Origin: Lachnospiraceae bacterium UBA7060
GTDB taxonomy: Bacteria; Bacillota; Clostridia; Lachnospirales; Lachnospiraceae
NCBI GenBank assembly: GCA_002493835.1
Contig: DLAA01000076.1
Coordinates: forward strand, 6,558 to 37,358
Length of the DNA stretch: 30,801 nt
Reading direction: 5' to 3'
Numbering within the stretch: the stretch's first letter is position 1; each line of letters starts with the position of its first letter. Position numbers and translations under genes: made by a program. The notes beneath the pieces are model-generated. The model saw only the letters and a list, made by a program, of their open reading frames with translations, was not told the DNA's origin and searched no databases. Shown piece after piece: positions 14,929 to 23,681 of this stretch.

Positions 14929-15312
14929 AAAACCAAAATCAAACAGCACGCTTTTCTCCACATCCCGGTACTCATGCTTCTCATAGTACCCGATCAGCGT
15001 TCCATCCTCATCCCGCAGGGCAACCATATAGACATCCTTATTCTCCTTCTCATTCCGGGAGGTATAAATGATATTGTGCTCTGCACTCTGTGAAAACCAG
15101 GCCGTCACTTTCTCTATCATCGCCCCTGACTGCGGGTTATGGCAGTCCATGAGACTCTTTCCCACAAGCGCAGCCCCTCCTCTCTTCTCATACCGTTTCA
15201 CTGCAGCAGGATTCATATAGATAATCTCATGCGCCAAGTTACAGATCACCACCGCGCATCTGTCCTGTTCAATAACGCTTTTATAATATTTTGATAACTC
15301 CTTGTTATTCAT
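14917..15312 (-). CDS. Single PAS-domain protein
   Basis: The start is ATG 15312 (131 aa, MNNKELSKYYKSVIEQD) behind AGGAGG; a longer frame reaches 15336 without need. The sequence reads as one PAS fold: VIEQDRCAVVICNLAHEIIYMNPAAVKRYEKRGG, then LVGKSLMDCHNP, NIIYTSRNEKENKDVYMVALRDEDGTLIGYYEKHEY. No kinase, diguanylate cyclase or DNA-binding domain is attached, so it would be a stand-alone sensor or ligand-binding partner. The C47/H48 pair in MDCHNP could ligate a cofactor, but this is speculation. It lies 52 nt after the L,D-transpeptidase gene in the same direction and may be co-transcribed. The stop codon is inside the terminator. Confidence 0.85.
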   Translation of the reverse strand: MNNKELSKYYKSVIEQDRCAVVICNLAHEIIYMNPAAVKRYEKRGGAALVGKSLMDCHNPQSGAMIEKVTAWFSQSAEHNIIYTSRNEKENKDVYMVALRDEDGTLIGYYEKHEYRDVEKSVLFDFGFKES

Positions 15313-15364
15313 AAAACCTCCTGATTTCCGCTTCAAAGAATATCCCGTGTTTTGTCCATTTCTT

Positions 15365-16999
15365 TTACTGCTCCGGTTCCGGCTGAGGAGCTGCTTCCGG
15401 CTGGGGAACTGCTTCCGGCTGGGGAACTGCTTCCGGCTGGGGAGCTGCTTCCGGCTGGGGAACTGTTACCGGCTGCCCTGCTTCAGGAGCTGGAACCACA
15501 TCTTCCGGCGCCTCCTGCCCTGGTTCCAATTCCACAGGAATTTCCGGAAGCGGCTCTGGCTCCGTCCCCGGCAGATGATAGCAAATGACCGGCGTATCCT
15601 TCTCCACATAATTAAAAATTTCCTGCGCAACGGAGTAAGGCAGATTGATACAACCGTGAGAACCGTTCGTCATGTAAATATTCCTGCCAAATTCTGTTCT
15701 CCAAGTGGCATCATGCATTCCAACATTATTATTAAAAGGCATCCAAAAGGAAACAGGCGTGCTGTAATTTTCTCCATTTAAAGTGGCATCCCGCTCCTTA
15801 TATGTGATACCATATATACCGGCCGGCGTATCGTTTCCTCTGGAAGGATTTCCCGACACAAAATCTGACTCCAGCACACACACACCGTTCTGATACAAGA
15901 ACAAATGTTGTGCCGTCAGATTTATTTCCACATAGGTATCTCCGTAATCAGGATCATCATAGGAGGCCGCTTTTTGCCTGTACACGGGAACCCGCTCCCC
16001 GCTCTCCCCGCGGTCAAGCATCGCGATTAGTTCTTCTGTCTCCTGCTCGGTATCCATCCACCAGCCATAATCTCCCTGATCAATCGTCACTTCCACCCCA
16101 TAACTGGTCTGGAATTTTCTCTTATGAAAAACAGTGTCATGCCTTTTTCTCAAAGAAGAGACATACTCTTTGACCAATTCCCGGTTGAGCACCGCGTGGT
16201 TTCCACTCCTTGTGACCCACCCCACTATGGTCTCTCCATCCAAAACTTCCTTCTCTTTCCCAAAGGTATAAGTGATCACCGCATTTGCATAATTTTGTAG
16301 CTTTTCATATGTCTTTTTTAAACTTACATCCTCCAAAGTGACCTTCGGCTCATCATAACAGCCAGCGGCCTCTAGATCCACCTGCTCTTCCAGCCCATCT
16401 ACTGCCGCCTTGATCACCTCTATGGTTTTATTCCGGTTTAGGCGGTTCCCCTGGTTCTCGGCTACCAGTTCAAAACCGCGTCCCGAAACATAATCCGCTA
16501 TGTAGGCATCCTCCGGCTCTTGAACGAACTCACTTTGGAATCCTCTCAATCCAGCGATTTTTTCTTCCAGCGTTGATTCTTCATAATGAAGCTGCGCCGT
16601 TGTCTCATAGTCAGCCCTGCCCCCTAAAAACCACAGAAAACTGTTCTGTTCCTGAAGGATCGTCTCCAACGGCTCCGTGGAAAGATAGGAAATGCCGATA
16701 TCCTTCCCTGTTATCTCCTCCTCCAGCGTTGTACCGTCAGCCTTGCGCTCTATCACCCGCAGCGAATAGTCCCCGATCTGTTCCTGCAGCTGTGGAATTG
16801 TCATACCAGACACATCTACCTCATCTATCACTGTGCCGCTTAGGAAGCAGCTCTGGTAGCGTCCAAGACCTGCTATGTAAATGAGCAGCAATCCCAAAAT
16901 AGGCACACTGATAAGCAGGGCAGCAATCAGAATGCCCTTCTTCCCCCTGATTCTATCTTTTTGTTCTGTCTTGTCACGACGTCCAAACTGTAATCTCAT
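15365..16999 (-). CDS. L,D-transpeptidase (YkuD domain) with peptidoglycan-binding-like domain
   Basis: A 544-residue membrane-anchored protein: basic N-terminus, one membrane helix at 22-43, an extracytoplasmic region (about 55-340) of the kind annotated as PG_binding_4, and a YkuD catalytic domain (about 355-475). The catalytic motif HGCINLP has Cys450 and His448, with the partner His429 in GMHDATWR. YkuD enzymes make 3-3 cross-links in peptidoglycan or attach proteins to it. After residue 475 comes a tail rich in P, Q and E with about five six-residue repeats (PQPEAV/A), probably a wall-spanning linker. The ATG at 16999 follows AAAGGAAAGCGGGAAG. It lies downstream of the 17025-17165 repeat element; no clear promoter was found. 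Confidence 0.92.
   Translation of the reverse strand: MRLQFGRRDKTEQKDRIRGKKGILIAALLISVPILGLLLIYIAGLGRYQSCFLSGTVIDEVDVSGMTIPQLQEQIGDYSLRVIERKADGTTLEEEITGKDIGISYLSTEPLETILQEQNSFLWFLGGRADYETTAQLHYEESTLEEKIAGLRGFQSEFVQEPEDAYIADYVSGRGFELVAENQGNRLNRNKTIEVIKAAVDGLEEQVDLEAAGCYDEPKVTLEDVSLKKTYEKLQNYANAVITYTFGKEKEVLDGETIVGWVTRSGNHAVLNRELVKEYVSSLRKRHDTVFHKRKFQTSYGVEVTIDQGDYGWWMDTEQETEELIAMLDRGESGERVPVYRQKAASYDDPDYGDTYVEINLTAQHLFLYQNGVCVLESDFVSGNPSRGNDTPAGIYGITYKERDATLNGENYSTPVSFWMPFNNNVGMHDATWRTEFGRNIYMTNGSHGCINLPYSVAQEIFNYVEKDTPVICYHLPGTEPEPLPEIPVELEPGQEAPEDVVPAPEAGQPVTVPQPEAAPQPEAVPQPEAVPQPEAAPQPEPEQ
15375..15464. repeat. 18-bp tandem repeat in the L,D-transpeptidase tail
   Basis: The 18-nt unit GCTTCCGGCTGGGGAACT recurs at 15393, 15411, 15429 and 15447, with degenerate copies on both sides (15375 and 15465). 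It encodes the hexapeptide PQPEA(V/A) on the minus strand. The near-identity of the DNA units suggests recent slippage, so copy number may vary between strains. Confidence 0.9.
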
Positions 17000-17024
17000 C
17001 TTCCCGCTTTCCTTTACAAAGTAA

Positions 17025-17165
17025 TCTGCTTATGCGCGCAAAAGCAGACTCGTGATGCTTCGCATCTCTCATTCGCGTTGCTCATCATAAGTCGTTTCAG
17101 ACAATCCTGCATGCAAGCATGCGTCCTGTCTGAACCGCCTTCTGACTCTGCTTATGCGCGCAAAA
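17025..17165. repeat. Structured intergenic element with 19-bp direct repeats
   Basis: TCTGCTTATGCGCGCAAAA occurs exactly at 17025-17043 and 17147-17165. The 103 nt between are packed with inverted repeats: GATGC/GCATC, TTCAGACA/TGTCTGAA, and within it GCATGC-AA-GCATGC. The left copy also forms its own stem TCTGCTT/AAGCAGA. There is no open frame of note. It lies between gltD and the L,D-transpeptidase gene and looks like a small repeat element or structured RNA; the family is not known to me. Confidence 0.7.
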
Positions 17166-17197
17166 AAAGAATGTTACACAAGGCTAGTATAACATTC
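17162..17197 (-). terminator. Terminator of the gltB-gltD operon
   Basis: On the minus strand the stem GAATGTTA...TAACATTC (17197-17190 and 17176-17169), extended by TAC/GTG pairing, is followed by seven Ts. It starts 38 nt after the gltD stop and its T-tract overlaps the right direct repeat at 17147-17165. Confidence 0.8.
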
Positions 17198-17234
17198 CTT
17201 TTGTGAGATTTCACTCCTATTTTCAGGAAATTTA

Positions 17235-18728
17235 TCACTGAATATACAGATTTGTATACCCCATCATGCTCTCATCCACCTCTCTGGCACACTCTCTGCC
17301 CTGTCTGATGGCTTTGACCACGAGGGACTGTCCGGTGTGCATGTCGCCCGCCGTAAACACTCGATCCACGTTGGTGGCAAAGCATCCCGCCTTGGTTTTC
17401 ACGTTCGTCCGTTGGTCCACCTCCACCTTAAATGCGTCCGTCACATATTTCTGACTGCCCAAAAAGCCCGCCGCAATCAATACGATCTGTGCCTCCAGCA
17501 TCTTTTCCGAACCCTCGACTTCCTTCATGTTCATACGGCCCGTCTTTTCGTCCTTCTCCCATGACAAAGAGACAATTTTCACTGCCTTTAAATTTCCATC
17601 CTTATCCTTGATAAATTCCTTCACTGTTGACTCGTAAATCCGTGGGTCATGGCCATAGACCGCAATTGCCTCCTGCTGGCCGTAGTCTGTCTTACAGACC
17701 TTAGGCCACTGCGGCCATGGATTATTCTCCGCACGCGTATCAGGCGCCTTTGGCATCATCTCGATCTGAGTCACAGATTTTGCGCCATGGCGGATGGCCG
17801 TGCCCACACAGTCATTTCCGGTATCGCCGCCGCCAATGATCACCACGTTTTTGTCCTTCGTATCCACATACTTTTTGTCCCTGAAGTCCGAGTCTAACAG
17901 ACTCTTTGTGTTGGCTGTGAGAAAATCCACCGCAAAATAAATTCCCTTTGCATCCCTGCCAGGCACAGTTATATCCCTCGGCTGAGAGGAACCACAGCAC
18001 AACACCACTCTGTCAAACTCCTTTAACAGTTTCTCCGCCTTTACATCCCTGCCGATATTGCTGTTTGTCACAAAGGTCACGCCCTCCGCTTCCATGACTT
18101 TGATTTTGCGGTCAACAATGTGCTTCTCCAGCTTCATATTCGGAATGCCGTACATCAGCAGCCCTCCTATACGGTCAGATCGTTCAAACACCGTCACCAA
18201 ATGACCACGTCTGTTGAGCTGGTCCGCTGCTGCCAGCCCGGAGGGACCGCTGCCCACTACCGCCACGGTCTTGCCTGTGCGCACTTTGGGCGGTTTCGGC
18301 GCCGCATAGCCCTTCTCATAAGCGTTCTCAATGATGGCGTACTCGTTCTCCTTCGTGGAAACCGGATCACCGTTCAGGCCGCAGGTACATGCCGCCTCGC
18401 ACAGAGCGGGGCACACCCTGGACGTAAACTCTGGAAAATTGTTGGTCTTGTGAAGACGATTGTAAGCTTGCTCCCAGTTCCCCATGTAGACCAGATCATT
18501 CCACTCTGGCACCAGATTGTGCAAAGGACATCCGGAAGTCATACCACAAAGTGTCATGCCCGACTGACAGAATGGCACGCCACAGTCCATACAGCGTGCC
18601 CCCTGCTCCTGCTGCTCCTCTCTGGACAAATGCTCATGAAATTCTTTAAAATTCTTAATGCGCTGTTTTGGACTTACATCCGTGGAAACCCTGCGCTCAT
18701 ACTCCATAAATCCCGTTGGTTTTCCCAT
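17235..18728 (-). CDS. gltD: Glutamate synthase (NADPH) small subunit
   Basis: A 497-residue flavoprotein. The N-terminal part has two four-cysteine iron-sulfur motifs: C46, C49, C54, C67 (CMDCGVPFC...GCPLHN) and C106, C110, C114, C116 (CPALCEAACTC). The FAD dinucleotide-binding motif VAVVGSGPSGLAAA is at 155-168 and the NADPH-side motif VVIIGGGDTGNDC near 295. GltD takes electrons from NADPH and passes them through FAD and Fe-S centres to GltB, which makes glutamate from 2-oxoglutarate and glutamine. It starts 23 nt after the gltB stop with GGGAGGAGAGG upstream of the ATG, so it is translated from the gltBD transcript. Length and motifs are complete. Confidence 0.96.
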   Translation of the reverse strand: MGKPTGFMEYERRVSTDVSPKQRIKNFKEFHEHLSREEQQEQGARCMDCGVPFCQSGMTLCGMTSGCPLHNLVPEWNDLVYMGNWEQAYNRLHKTNNFPEFTSRVCPALCEAACTCGLNGDPVSTKENEYAIIENAYEKGYAAPKPPKVRTGKTVAVVGSGPSGLAAADQLNRRGHLVTVFERSDRIGGLLMYGIPNMKLEKHIVDRKIKVMEAEGVTFVTNSNIGRDVKAEKLLKEFDRVVLCCGSSQPRDITVPGRDAKGIYFAVDFLTANTKSLLDSDFRDKKYVDTKDKNVVIIGGGDTGNDCVGTAIRHGAKSVTQIEMMPKAPDTRAENNPWPQWPKVCKTDYGQQEAIAVYGHDPRIYESTVKEFIKDKDGNLKAVKIVSLSWEKDEKTGRMNMKEVEGSEKMLEAQIVLIAAGFLGSQKYVTDAFKVEVDQRTNVKTKAGCFATNVDRVFTAGDMHTGQSLVVKAIRQGRECAREVDESMMGYTNLYIQ

Positions 18729-18751
18729 GTCTTACCTCTCCTCCCTATCTG

Positions 18752-21700
18752 TCAGGCCTTATCTTTCTTATAAAATGCCTCTATCTGCGCCTGCTCCGCG
18801 CTCAAACCTTTCTCCTCCATCTGCACAATGAGTTTCAGCATGGTCTCATAGTCGTGCGGAATGATCTTCTTAAACTTCGGCAGATACGTCTCGAAGTTAT
18901 CAAGAATTTCCTTTCCTTTGACGGAATTGGTATAAGCCACATGTTCTTTGATCATTTCTTTCAGTTCAAGAACATCATATTTGGAGGTTATCTCATAGGA
19001 AGAAACCATTTCCTTGTTGGTCTTGGTATACAGGTCATTGTTCTCATCCAGCACATAAGCGATACCACCACTCATACCGGCCGCAAAATTTTTGCCTACG
19101 GAACCGATGACCACCACGCGTCCACCTGTCATATACTCACATCCATGGTCTCCCACACCTTCTACCACTGCAATGGCGCCAGAATTCCGCACACAGAACC
19201 GCTCGCCCGCCACGCCGGCGATAAAAGCCTTGCCGGATGTCGCTCCATAAAGTGCAACGTTGCCGATAATAATATTTTCATCCTGTTTAAAGCTGGATCC
19301 CTTTGGCGGATAAACCACCAATTTGCCGCCGGAAAGCCCCTTGCCAAAATAATCGTTGGAATCACCCACAAGCTCAAGCGTCAGCCCCTTAGGGATAAAC
19401 GCACCGTAACTTTGTCCGCCGGAACCATTGCACAGGATATGATAGGTATCCTCCTCCAGCGTATCCCCAAATCTTCTGGTGATTTCCGAGCCAAAGATGG
19501 TGCCAAAAGTACGGTCTGTGTTTGACACATCCACCTCAAGACTCCTCTTTTGTCCGTTTTCTAACGCTTTCGAGAGCTGTTTTAAAAGTATCCTTTCATC
19601 CAATGTCTTTTCCAGATGGAAGTCATACACCTGTTTCGGATCAAAAATAAATTTTTCCTTACTGCCTTCGTAGGGATTGCTCAAAATCAAATCCAGATCC
19701 ACTTTTCTCTGTCTTTCTGTCAGGTTCTCCTTTACCTTCAAAAGCTCTGTCCTGCCCACCAGATCATCCACCTTGCGCACACCCAGCTTCGCCATATATT
19801 CCCGAAGCTCCTGGGCAATAAACCGCATAAAATTCTCCACATATTCCGGTTTACCAGTAAATCGTCTGCGAAGTTCCGGATTTTGAGTGGCAACGCCCAC
19901 CGGACAGGTATCCAGATTGCAGACACGCATCATCAAACATCCCATAGTCACAAGCGGTGCCGTGGCAAAACCAAATTCCTCTGCTCCCAAAATAGCAGCG
20001 ATGGCCACATCCCGGCCGCTCATCAACTTGCCATCCGTCTCAATGCGGACTTTGCCTCGCAGCCCGTTCTGGATCAATGTCTGGTGCGTCTCCGCCAGCC
20101 CCAGCTCCCAGGGAAGTCCTGCATTGTGAATCGAATTGCGGGGTGCCGCACCAGTACCTCCGTCATAGCCGGAGACAAGAATCACCTGGGCACCCGCCTT
20201 AGCCACGCCCGCTGCCACCGTACCTACCCCAGCCTCGGATACCAGCTTCACAGAAATGCGTGCTCTCTTGTTGGCATTCTTTAAATCATAAATCAGCTGC
20301 GCCAAATCCTCAATCGAATAGATATCGTGATGCGGCGGCGGGGAGATCAACCCCACACCGGGCGTGGAATGCCTAGTCTTTGCAATCCATGGATACACTT
20401 TTCCTCCCGGCAGGTGGCCGCCCTCGCCCGGCTTCGCCCCCTGAGCCATTTTGATCTGTATCTCCTGGGCACTGTTCAAATATTCACTGGTGACGCCGAA
20501 ACGGCCGCTGGCCACCTGTTTGATAGCCGAACAACGGTTTAAGCCGTCCTCCCCAATACGCAGACGTTCCTTATCCTCCCCGCCCTCGCCGGAGTTGGAT
20601 TTTCCGTGAAGACGGTTCATCGCAATAGCCATCGTCTCGTGCGCTTCCTTGGAGATGGAACCATAGGACATGGCGCCGGTCTTAAACCTTGTGACAATGG
20701 TGTCAACACTCTCCACTTCCTCTATTGGCAAGGGTTTTTCCACAAAATTGAAATCCATCAGGCCGCGAAGATTCTTGATGCTGTTCTCGTTATTGACCGC
20801 TTTGGTATATTGTTTAAATAAATCATAATCTCCCCGTCTTGTTGACTCCTGCAGTAAATGTATCGTCTCCGGGTTATAGAGATGTTCGTCTGCCCCACTG
20901 CGCATCTGATGATGTCCTATGCTGTCCAGCGTCACATCTGTGGACAGACCAAGTGGGTCAAATGCCATAGAGTGAAGCGTATCCACCTCTTTCTCGATAT
21001 CTTTCAATGTGATACCGCCCACCCGGCAGACTGTATTGGTAAAATATTTGTTGATCACATCCCTGTCAATGCCGATTGCCTCAAAAATCTTGGAGCCCTG
21101 ATAGGATTGGATCGTGGAAATACCCATCTTGGAGGCAATCTTTACGATGCCGTGGAGAACCGCACTGTTGTAATCGTCCACCGCCGCATAGTAGTCTTTA
21201 TCCAGCATATGATTGTCAATCAACTCCTTGATGCTCTCCTGTGCCAAATAAGGATTGATCGCCGAAGCGCCGAAACCGAGCAGCGTTGCAAAATGATGTA
21301 CCTCTCTTGGCTCAGCGGACTCCAGAATAATATCCACACTGGTTCTCTTTTTTGTGCTCACTAAATGCTGCTGCAACGCCGACACCGCTAGCAGGGAAGG
21401 AATCGCCACTCTATTCTCATCCACCCCTCTGTCAGAGAGAATGATAATATTTGCACCTTCACGGTAAGCTCTGTCCACTTCCACGAAAAGTCTGTCGATT
21501 GCTTTTTCCAATCTCGTGTTTTTATAGTATGTGATAGGGATAACTTCTACCTTAAAGCCTTCCGCCTTCATGGTTTTAATCTTTAACAGGTCGGTACTGG
21601 TGAGAATAGGATTATGTACCCGCAGCATCTTGCAATTATCCGGCATCTCTTCCAAAAGGTTGCCATCCTGCCCCAGATATACCGTAGTGGAAGTGACCAC

Positions 21701-23299
21701 CTCCTCGCGGATCGCATCGATAGGCGGGTTTGTCACCTGTGCAAAGAGCTGTTTGAAATAATGAAACAGCGGGTGATGCGCTTTGGACAGCACCGGGATC
21801 GGCGTATCTACTCCCATAGCTGCGATGGCCTCCGCACCATTTTTTGCCATCGGCAGGATGCTGGTTCTCAGATCCTCGTAGGTGTAACCGAAAGCCTTCT
21901 GCATGCGTTGTCTCTCTTCATTTGTAAACTCCGGCACACGCTGGTTCGGAATCTTTAACTCTTTTAACGTCACCAGCTTGCTGTCCAGCCACTCTCCGTA
22001 CGGCTGTGCAGAAGCAAATTTCTCCTTCAGCTCATCATCGTCGATAACCCGTCCCTGAATCGTATCCACCAAAAGCATCTTGCCGGGATGCAGCCTCTCC
22101 TTCATTACGATTTTAGTGGGATCGATATCCAGCACTCCCACCTCAGACGAGAGAATGAGCGTATCATCACTGGTGATCATATAGCGGGAAGGGCGTAGAC
22201 CGTTTCGGTCAAGCACCGCGCCCATGATATCTCCATCGGAGAAGAGAATAGAAGCCGGACCGTCCCAAGGCTCCATCATCGTCGCATAATACTGGTAGAA
22301 ATCCTTTTTTTTCTGGGACATAGTCTTGTTGTTCTCCCAAGGTTCCGGAATCGTGATCATCACTGCCAATGGCAGCGGCATACCGCTCATCACGAGAAAT
22401 TCCAGCGTATTGTCCAGCATGGCAGAATCGGAACCGGAAGCGTTAATGGCCGGCAGAATCTTATGCATCTGTCCCTGCAGATGTTCAGACTCCATATTCT
22501 CCTCTCTGGCCTGCATCTTATCCGCATTGCCGCGGATGGTGTTGATCTCCCCGTTATGTACGATAAACCGGTTCGGATGAGCCCGCTCCCAGCTTGGATT
22601 CGTGTTGGTCGAAAACCGAGAATGCACCACTGCGATAGCTGACTCATAATCCTTATCCTGTAGATCGGAGAAGAACGTGCGAAGCTGCCCCACCAGGAAC
22701 ATACCTTTATACACAATCGTCCTGCTGGATAAACTGACTACATAAGTCACATCTGTAGATTGTTCAAAAGTACGTCTTAAAATATACAATTTTCTGTCAA
22801 ATTCAAGTCCCTGATCCACATTTGCAGGCTTTTTGATGAATGCCTGCATAATACAAGGCATACACTCCACTGCCTTGTGTCCGAGAACAGAAGGAACGGT
22901 GGGAACATCACGCCATCCTAAAAACTGCAGTCCTTCCTTCTGTGCAATAATTTCGAACATCTTCTTTGCCTGGTTCCGCTGCAGCTCATCCTGCGGGAAG
23001 AAAAAAGTACCCACACCATACTCTCTCTCCCCGCCGATATCCATTCCCAGCTCTCTCGTCACCTTAACCATAAATTTATGCGGCACCTGGGTCAAAATAC
23101 CCACGCCGTCACCAGTTTCGCCCTCCGCATCCTTACCGGCACGATGCTCCAGATTCTCCACAATCTTCAGCGCATTCTCCACGGTGGTGCGACTCTTTTT
23201 GCCCTTGATGTTTACACAGGCGCCGATCCCACAGTTGTCATGCTCAAACTCCGTCCGGTAAAGCGGGGATACGGGAATATCCTTCTTTACATCAAACAT
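18752..23299 (-). CDS. gltB: Glutamate synthase (NADPH) large subunit
   Basis: A 1515-residue protein of full family length. It begins with a 22-residue propeptide before Cys23 (EHDNCGIGA), the N-terminal nucleophile of the class II glutamine amidotransferase domain (about 23-430). A central linking domain follows, then the FMN-binding synthase barrel (about 820-1200: SGEGGED, HLPGGKVYPWIAKTRHSTPGVGLISPPPHHD). The 3Fe-4S cysteines CX5CX4C are in CLMMRVCNLDTCPVG near residue 1125. The C-terminal GXGXG beta-helix domain is present (GGQSYGAF, GDHGCEYMTGGRVVVIG). Ammonia from glutamine is channelled to 2-oxoglutarate to give two glutamates. It is first in the operon with gltD. Upstream lie a strong promoter (23448-23476), a 5' hairpin and a possible leader ORF that may regulate expression. 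Confidence 0.97.
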   Translation of the reverse strand: MFDVKKDIPVSPLYRTEFEHDNCGIGACVNIKGKKSRTTVENALKIVENLEHRAGKDAEGETGDGVGILTQVPHKFMVKVTRELGMDIGGEREYGVGTFFFPQDELQRNQAKKMFEIIAQKEGLQFLGWRDVPTVPSVLGHKAVECMPCIMQAFIKKPANVDQGLEFDRKLYILRRTFEQSTDVTYVVSLSSRTIVYKGMFLVGQLRTFFSDLQDKDYESAIAVVHSRFSTNTNPSWERAHPNRFIVHNGEINTIRGNADKMQAREENMESEHLQGQMHKILPAINASGSDSAMLDNTLEFLVMSGMPLPLAVMITIPEPWENNKTMSQKKKDFYQYYATMMEPWDGPASILFSDGDIMGAVLDRNGLRPSRYMITSDDTLILSSEVGVLDIDPTKIVMKERLHPGKMLLVDTIQGRVIDDDELKEKFASAQPYGEWLDSKLVTLKELKIPNQRVPEFTNEERQRMQKAFGYTYEDLRTSILPMAKNGAEAIAAMGVDTPIPVLSKAHHPLFHYFKQLFAQVTNPPIDAIREEVVTSTTVYLGQDGNLLEEMPDNCKMLRVHNPILTSTDLLKIKTMKAEGFKVEVIPITYYKNTRLEKAIDRLFVEVDRAYREGANIIILSDRGVDENRVAIPSLLAVSALQQHLVSTKKRTSVDIILESAEPREVHHFATLLGFGASAINPYLAQESIKELIDNHMLDKDYYAAVDDYNSAVLHGIVKIASKMGISTIQSYQGSKIFEAIGIDRDVINKYFTNTVCRVGGITLKDIEKEVDTLHSMAFDPLGLSTDVTLDSIGHHQMRSGADEHLYNPETIHLLQESTRRGDYDLFKQYTKAVNNENSIKNLRGLMDFNFVEKPLPIEEVESVDTIVTRFKTGAMSYGSISKEAHETMAIAMNRLHGKSNSGEGGEDKERLRIGEDGLNRCSAIKQVASGRFGVTSEYLNSAQEIQIKMAQGAKPGEGGHLPGGKVYPWIAKTRHSTPGVGLISPPPHHDIYSIEDLAQLIYDLKNANKRARISVKLVSEAGVGTVAAGVAKAGAQVILVSGYDGGTGAAPRNSIHNAGLPWELGLAETHQTLIQNGLRGKVRIETDGKLMSGRDVAIAAILGAEEFGFATAPLVTMGCLMMRVCNLDTCPVGVATQNPELRRRFTGKPEYVENFMRFIAQELREYMAKLGVRKVDDLVGRTELLKVKENLTERQRKVDLDLILSNPYEGSKEKFIFDPKQVYDFHLEKTLDERILLKQLSKALENGQKRSLEVDVSNTDRTFGTIFGSEITRRFGDTLEEDTYHILCNGSGGQSYGAFIPKGLTLELVGDSNDYFGKGLSGGKLVVYPPKGSSFKQDENIIIGNVALYGATSGKAFIAGVAGERFCVRNSGAIAVVEGVGDHGCEYMTGGRVVVIGSVGKNFAAGMSGGIAYVLDENNDLYTKTNKEMVSSYEITSKYDVLELKEMIKEHVAYTNSVKGKEILDNFETYLPKFKKIIPHDYETMLKLIVQMEEKGLSAEQAQIEAFYKKDKA

Positions 23300-23362
23300 A
23301 GCTTTTCTCTCCTCCCTATGCTGTTATCCCTGTTATGATTCTTCTCAGACGAATAGACGGAT

Positions 23363-23416
23363 TCACTGTCGCTCTCCCTTCCATTCGCGCAAAAGAAAAG
23401 AACGCAAAAAAGCCAT
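23363..23416 (-). CDS. Possible 17-residue leader peptide upstream of gltB
   Basis: ATG 23416 follows AAAGGAG with a 6-nt spacer and opens a 17-codon frame reading MAFLRSFLLREWKGERQ, ending at TGA 23365-23363. It begins about 25 nt after the predicted transcription start and lies inside the hairpin GAACGCAAA...TTTGCGTTC (23400-23435), which would partly mask its ribosome site. It has no run of one amino acid codon typical of classical attenuation, so regulation is speculative. It may also be chance. Confidence 0.35.
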   Translation of the reverse strand: MAFLRSFLLREWKGERQ

Positions 23417-23435
23417 CTAGCGCTCCTTTGCGTTC
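23400..23435 (-). promoter_or_regulatory. 5' hairpin of the gltBD leader
   Basis: GAACGCAAA (minus strand, 23435-23427) and TTTGCGTTC (23408-23400) form a perfect 9-bp stem beginning about 6 nt after the predicted start of transcription. The loop contains GGAG and the start of the 17-codon frame. No T-run follows directly. Its position suggests RNA stabilisation or translation control of the leader. Confidence 0.55.
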
Positions 23436-23447
23436 TACATGTATACA

Positions 23448-23476
23448 ATAATACACCTGTTTTGCATGATTGTAAA
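23448..23476 (-). promoter_or_regulatory. Promoter of gltBD
   Basis: Minus-strand TTTACA (23476-23471) and TATTAT (23453-23448) have the ideal 17-nt spacer; the start would be near 23441, leaving a 140-nt leader to the gltB ATG. The 382-nt gap 23300-23681 also carries the divergent promoter of the HD/DJ-1 gene. Confidence 0.75.
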
Positions 23477-23601
23477 TAAAAACTTTATGGAGTATTGTCA
23501 GATTATTCCACAATCACGCTCATATACAGATAATTGTCAGACTTCTTTCGGCTTTTAATTGATTTGTTCAAAAAAGTTCCTTTTGCCATAGGCAGCGATT
23601 A

Positions 23602-23630
23602 TTGCGTTCCAAATAGGTATATGTTACAAT
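23602..23630 (+). promoter_or_regulatory. Promoter of the HD/DJ-1 fusion gene
   Basis: TTGCGT (23602-23607) and TACAAT (23625-23630) have a 17-nt spacer, giving a start near 23637 and a leader of about 45 nt. Confidence 0.6.
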
Positions 23631-23681
23631 TTTTATGTCACTGATGGCATAGACATAAAATTCCGAAAGGACAGTACACCC

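Noticed and set aside
15352..15588. Plus-strand frame reading repeated AGELLP units
   Set aside because: It is the antisense image of the 18-bp repeats encoding the L,D-transpeptidase tail.
23316..23513. Minus-strand frame of 65 codons upstream of gltB
   Set aside because: Begins upstream of the predicted gltBD promoter and lacks a ribosome site; the 17-codon frame in another phase has a better signal.
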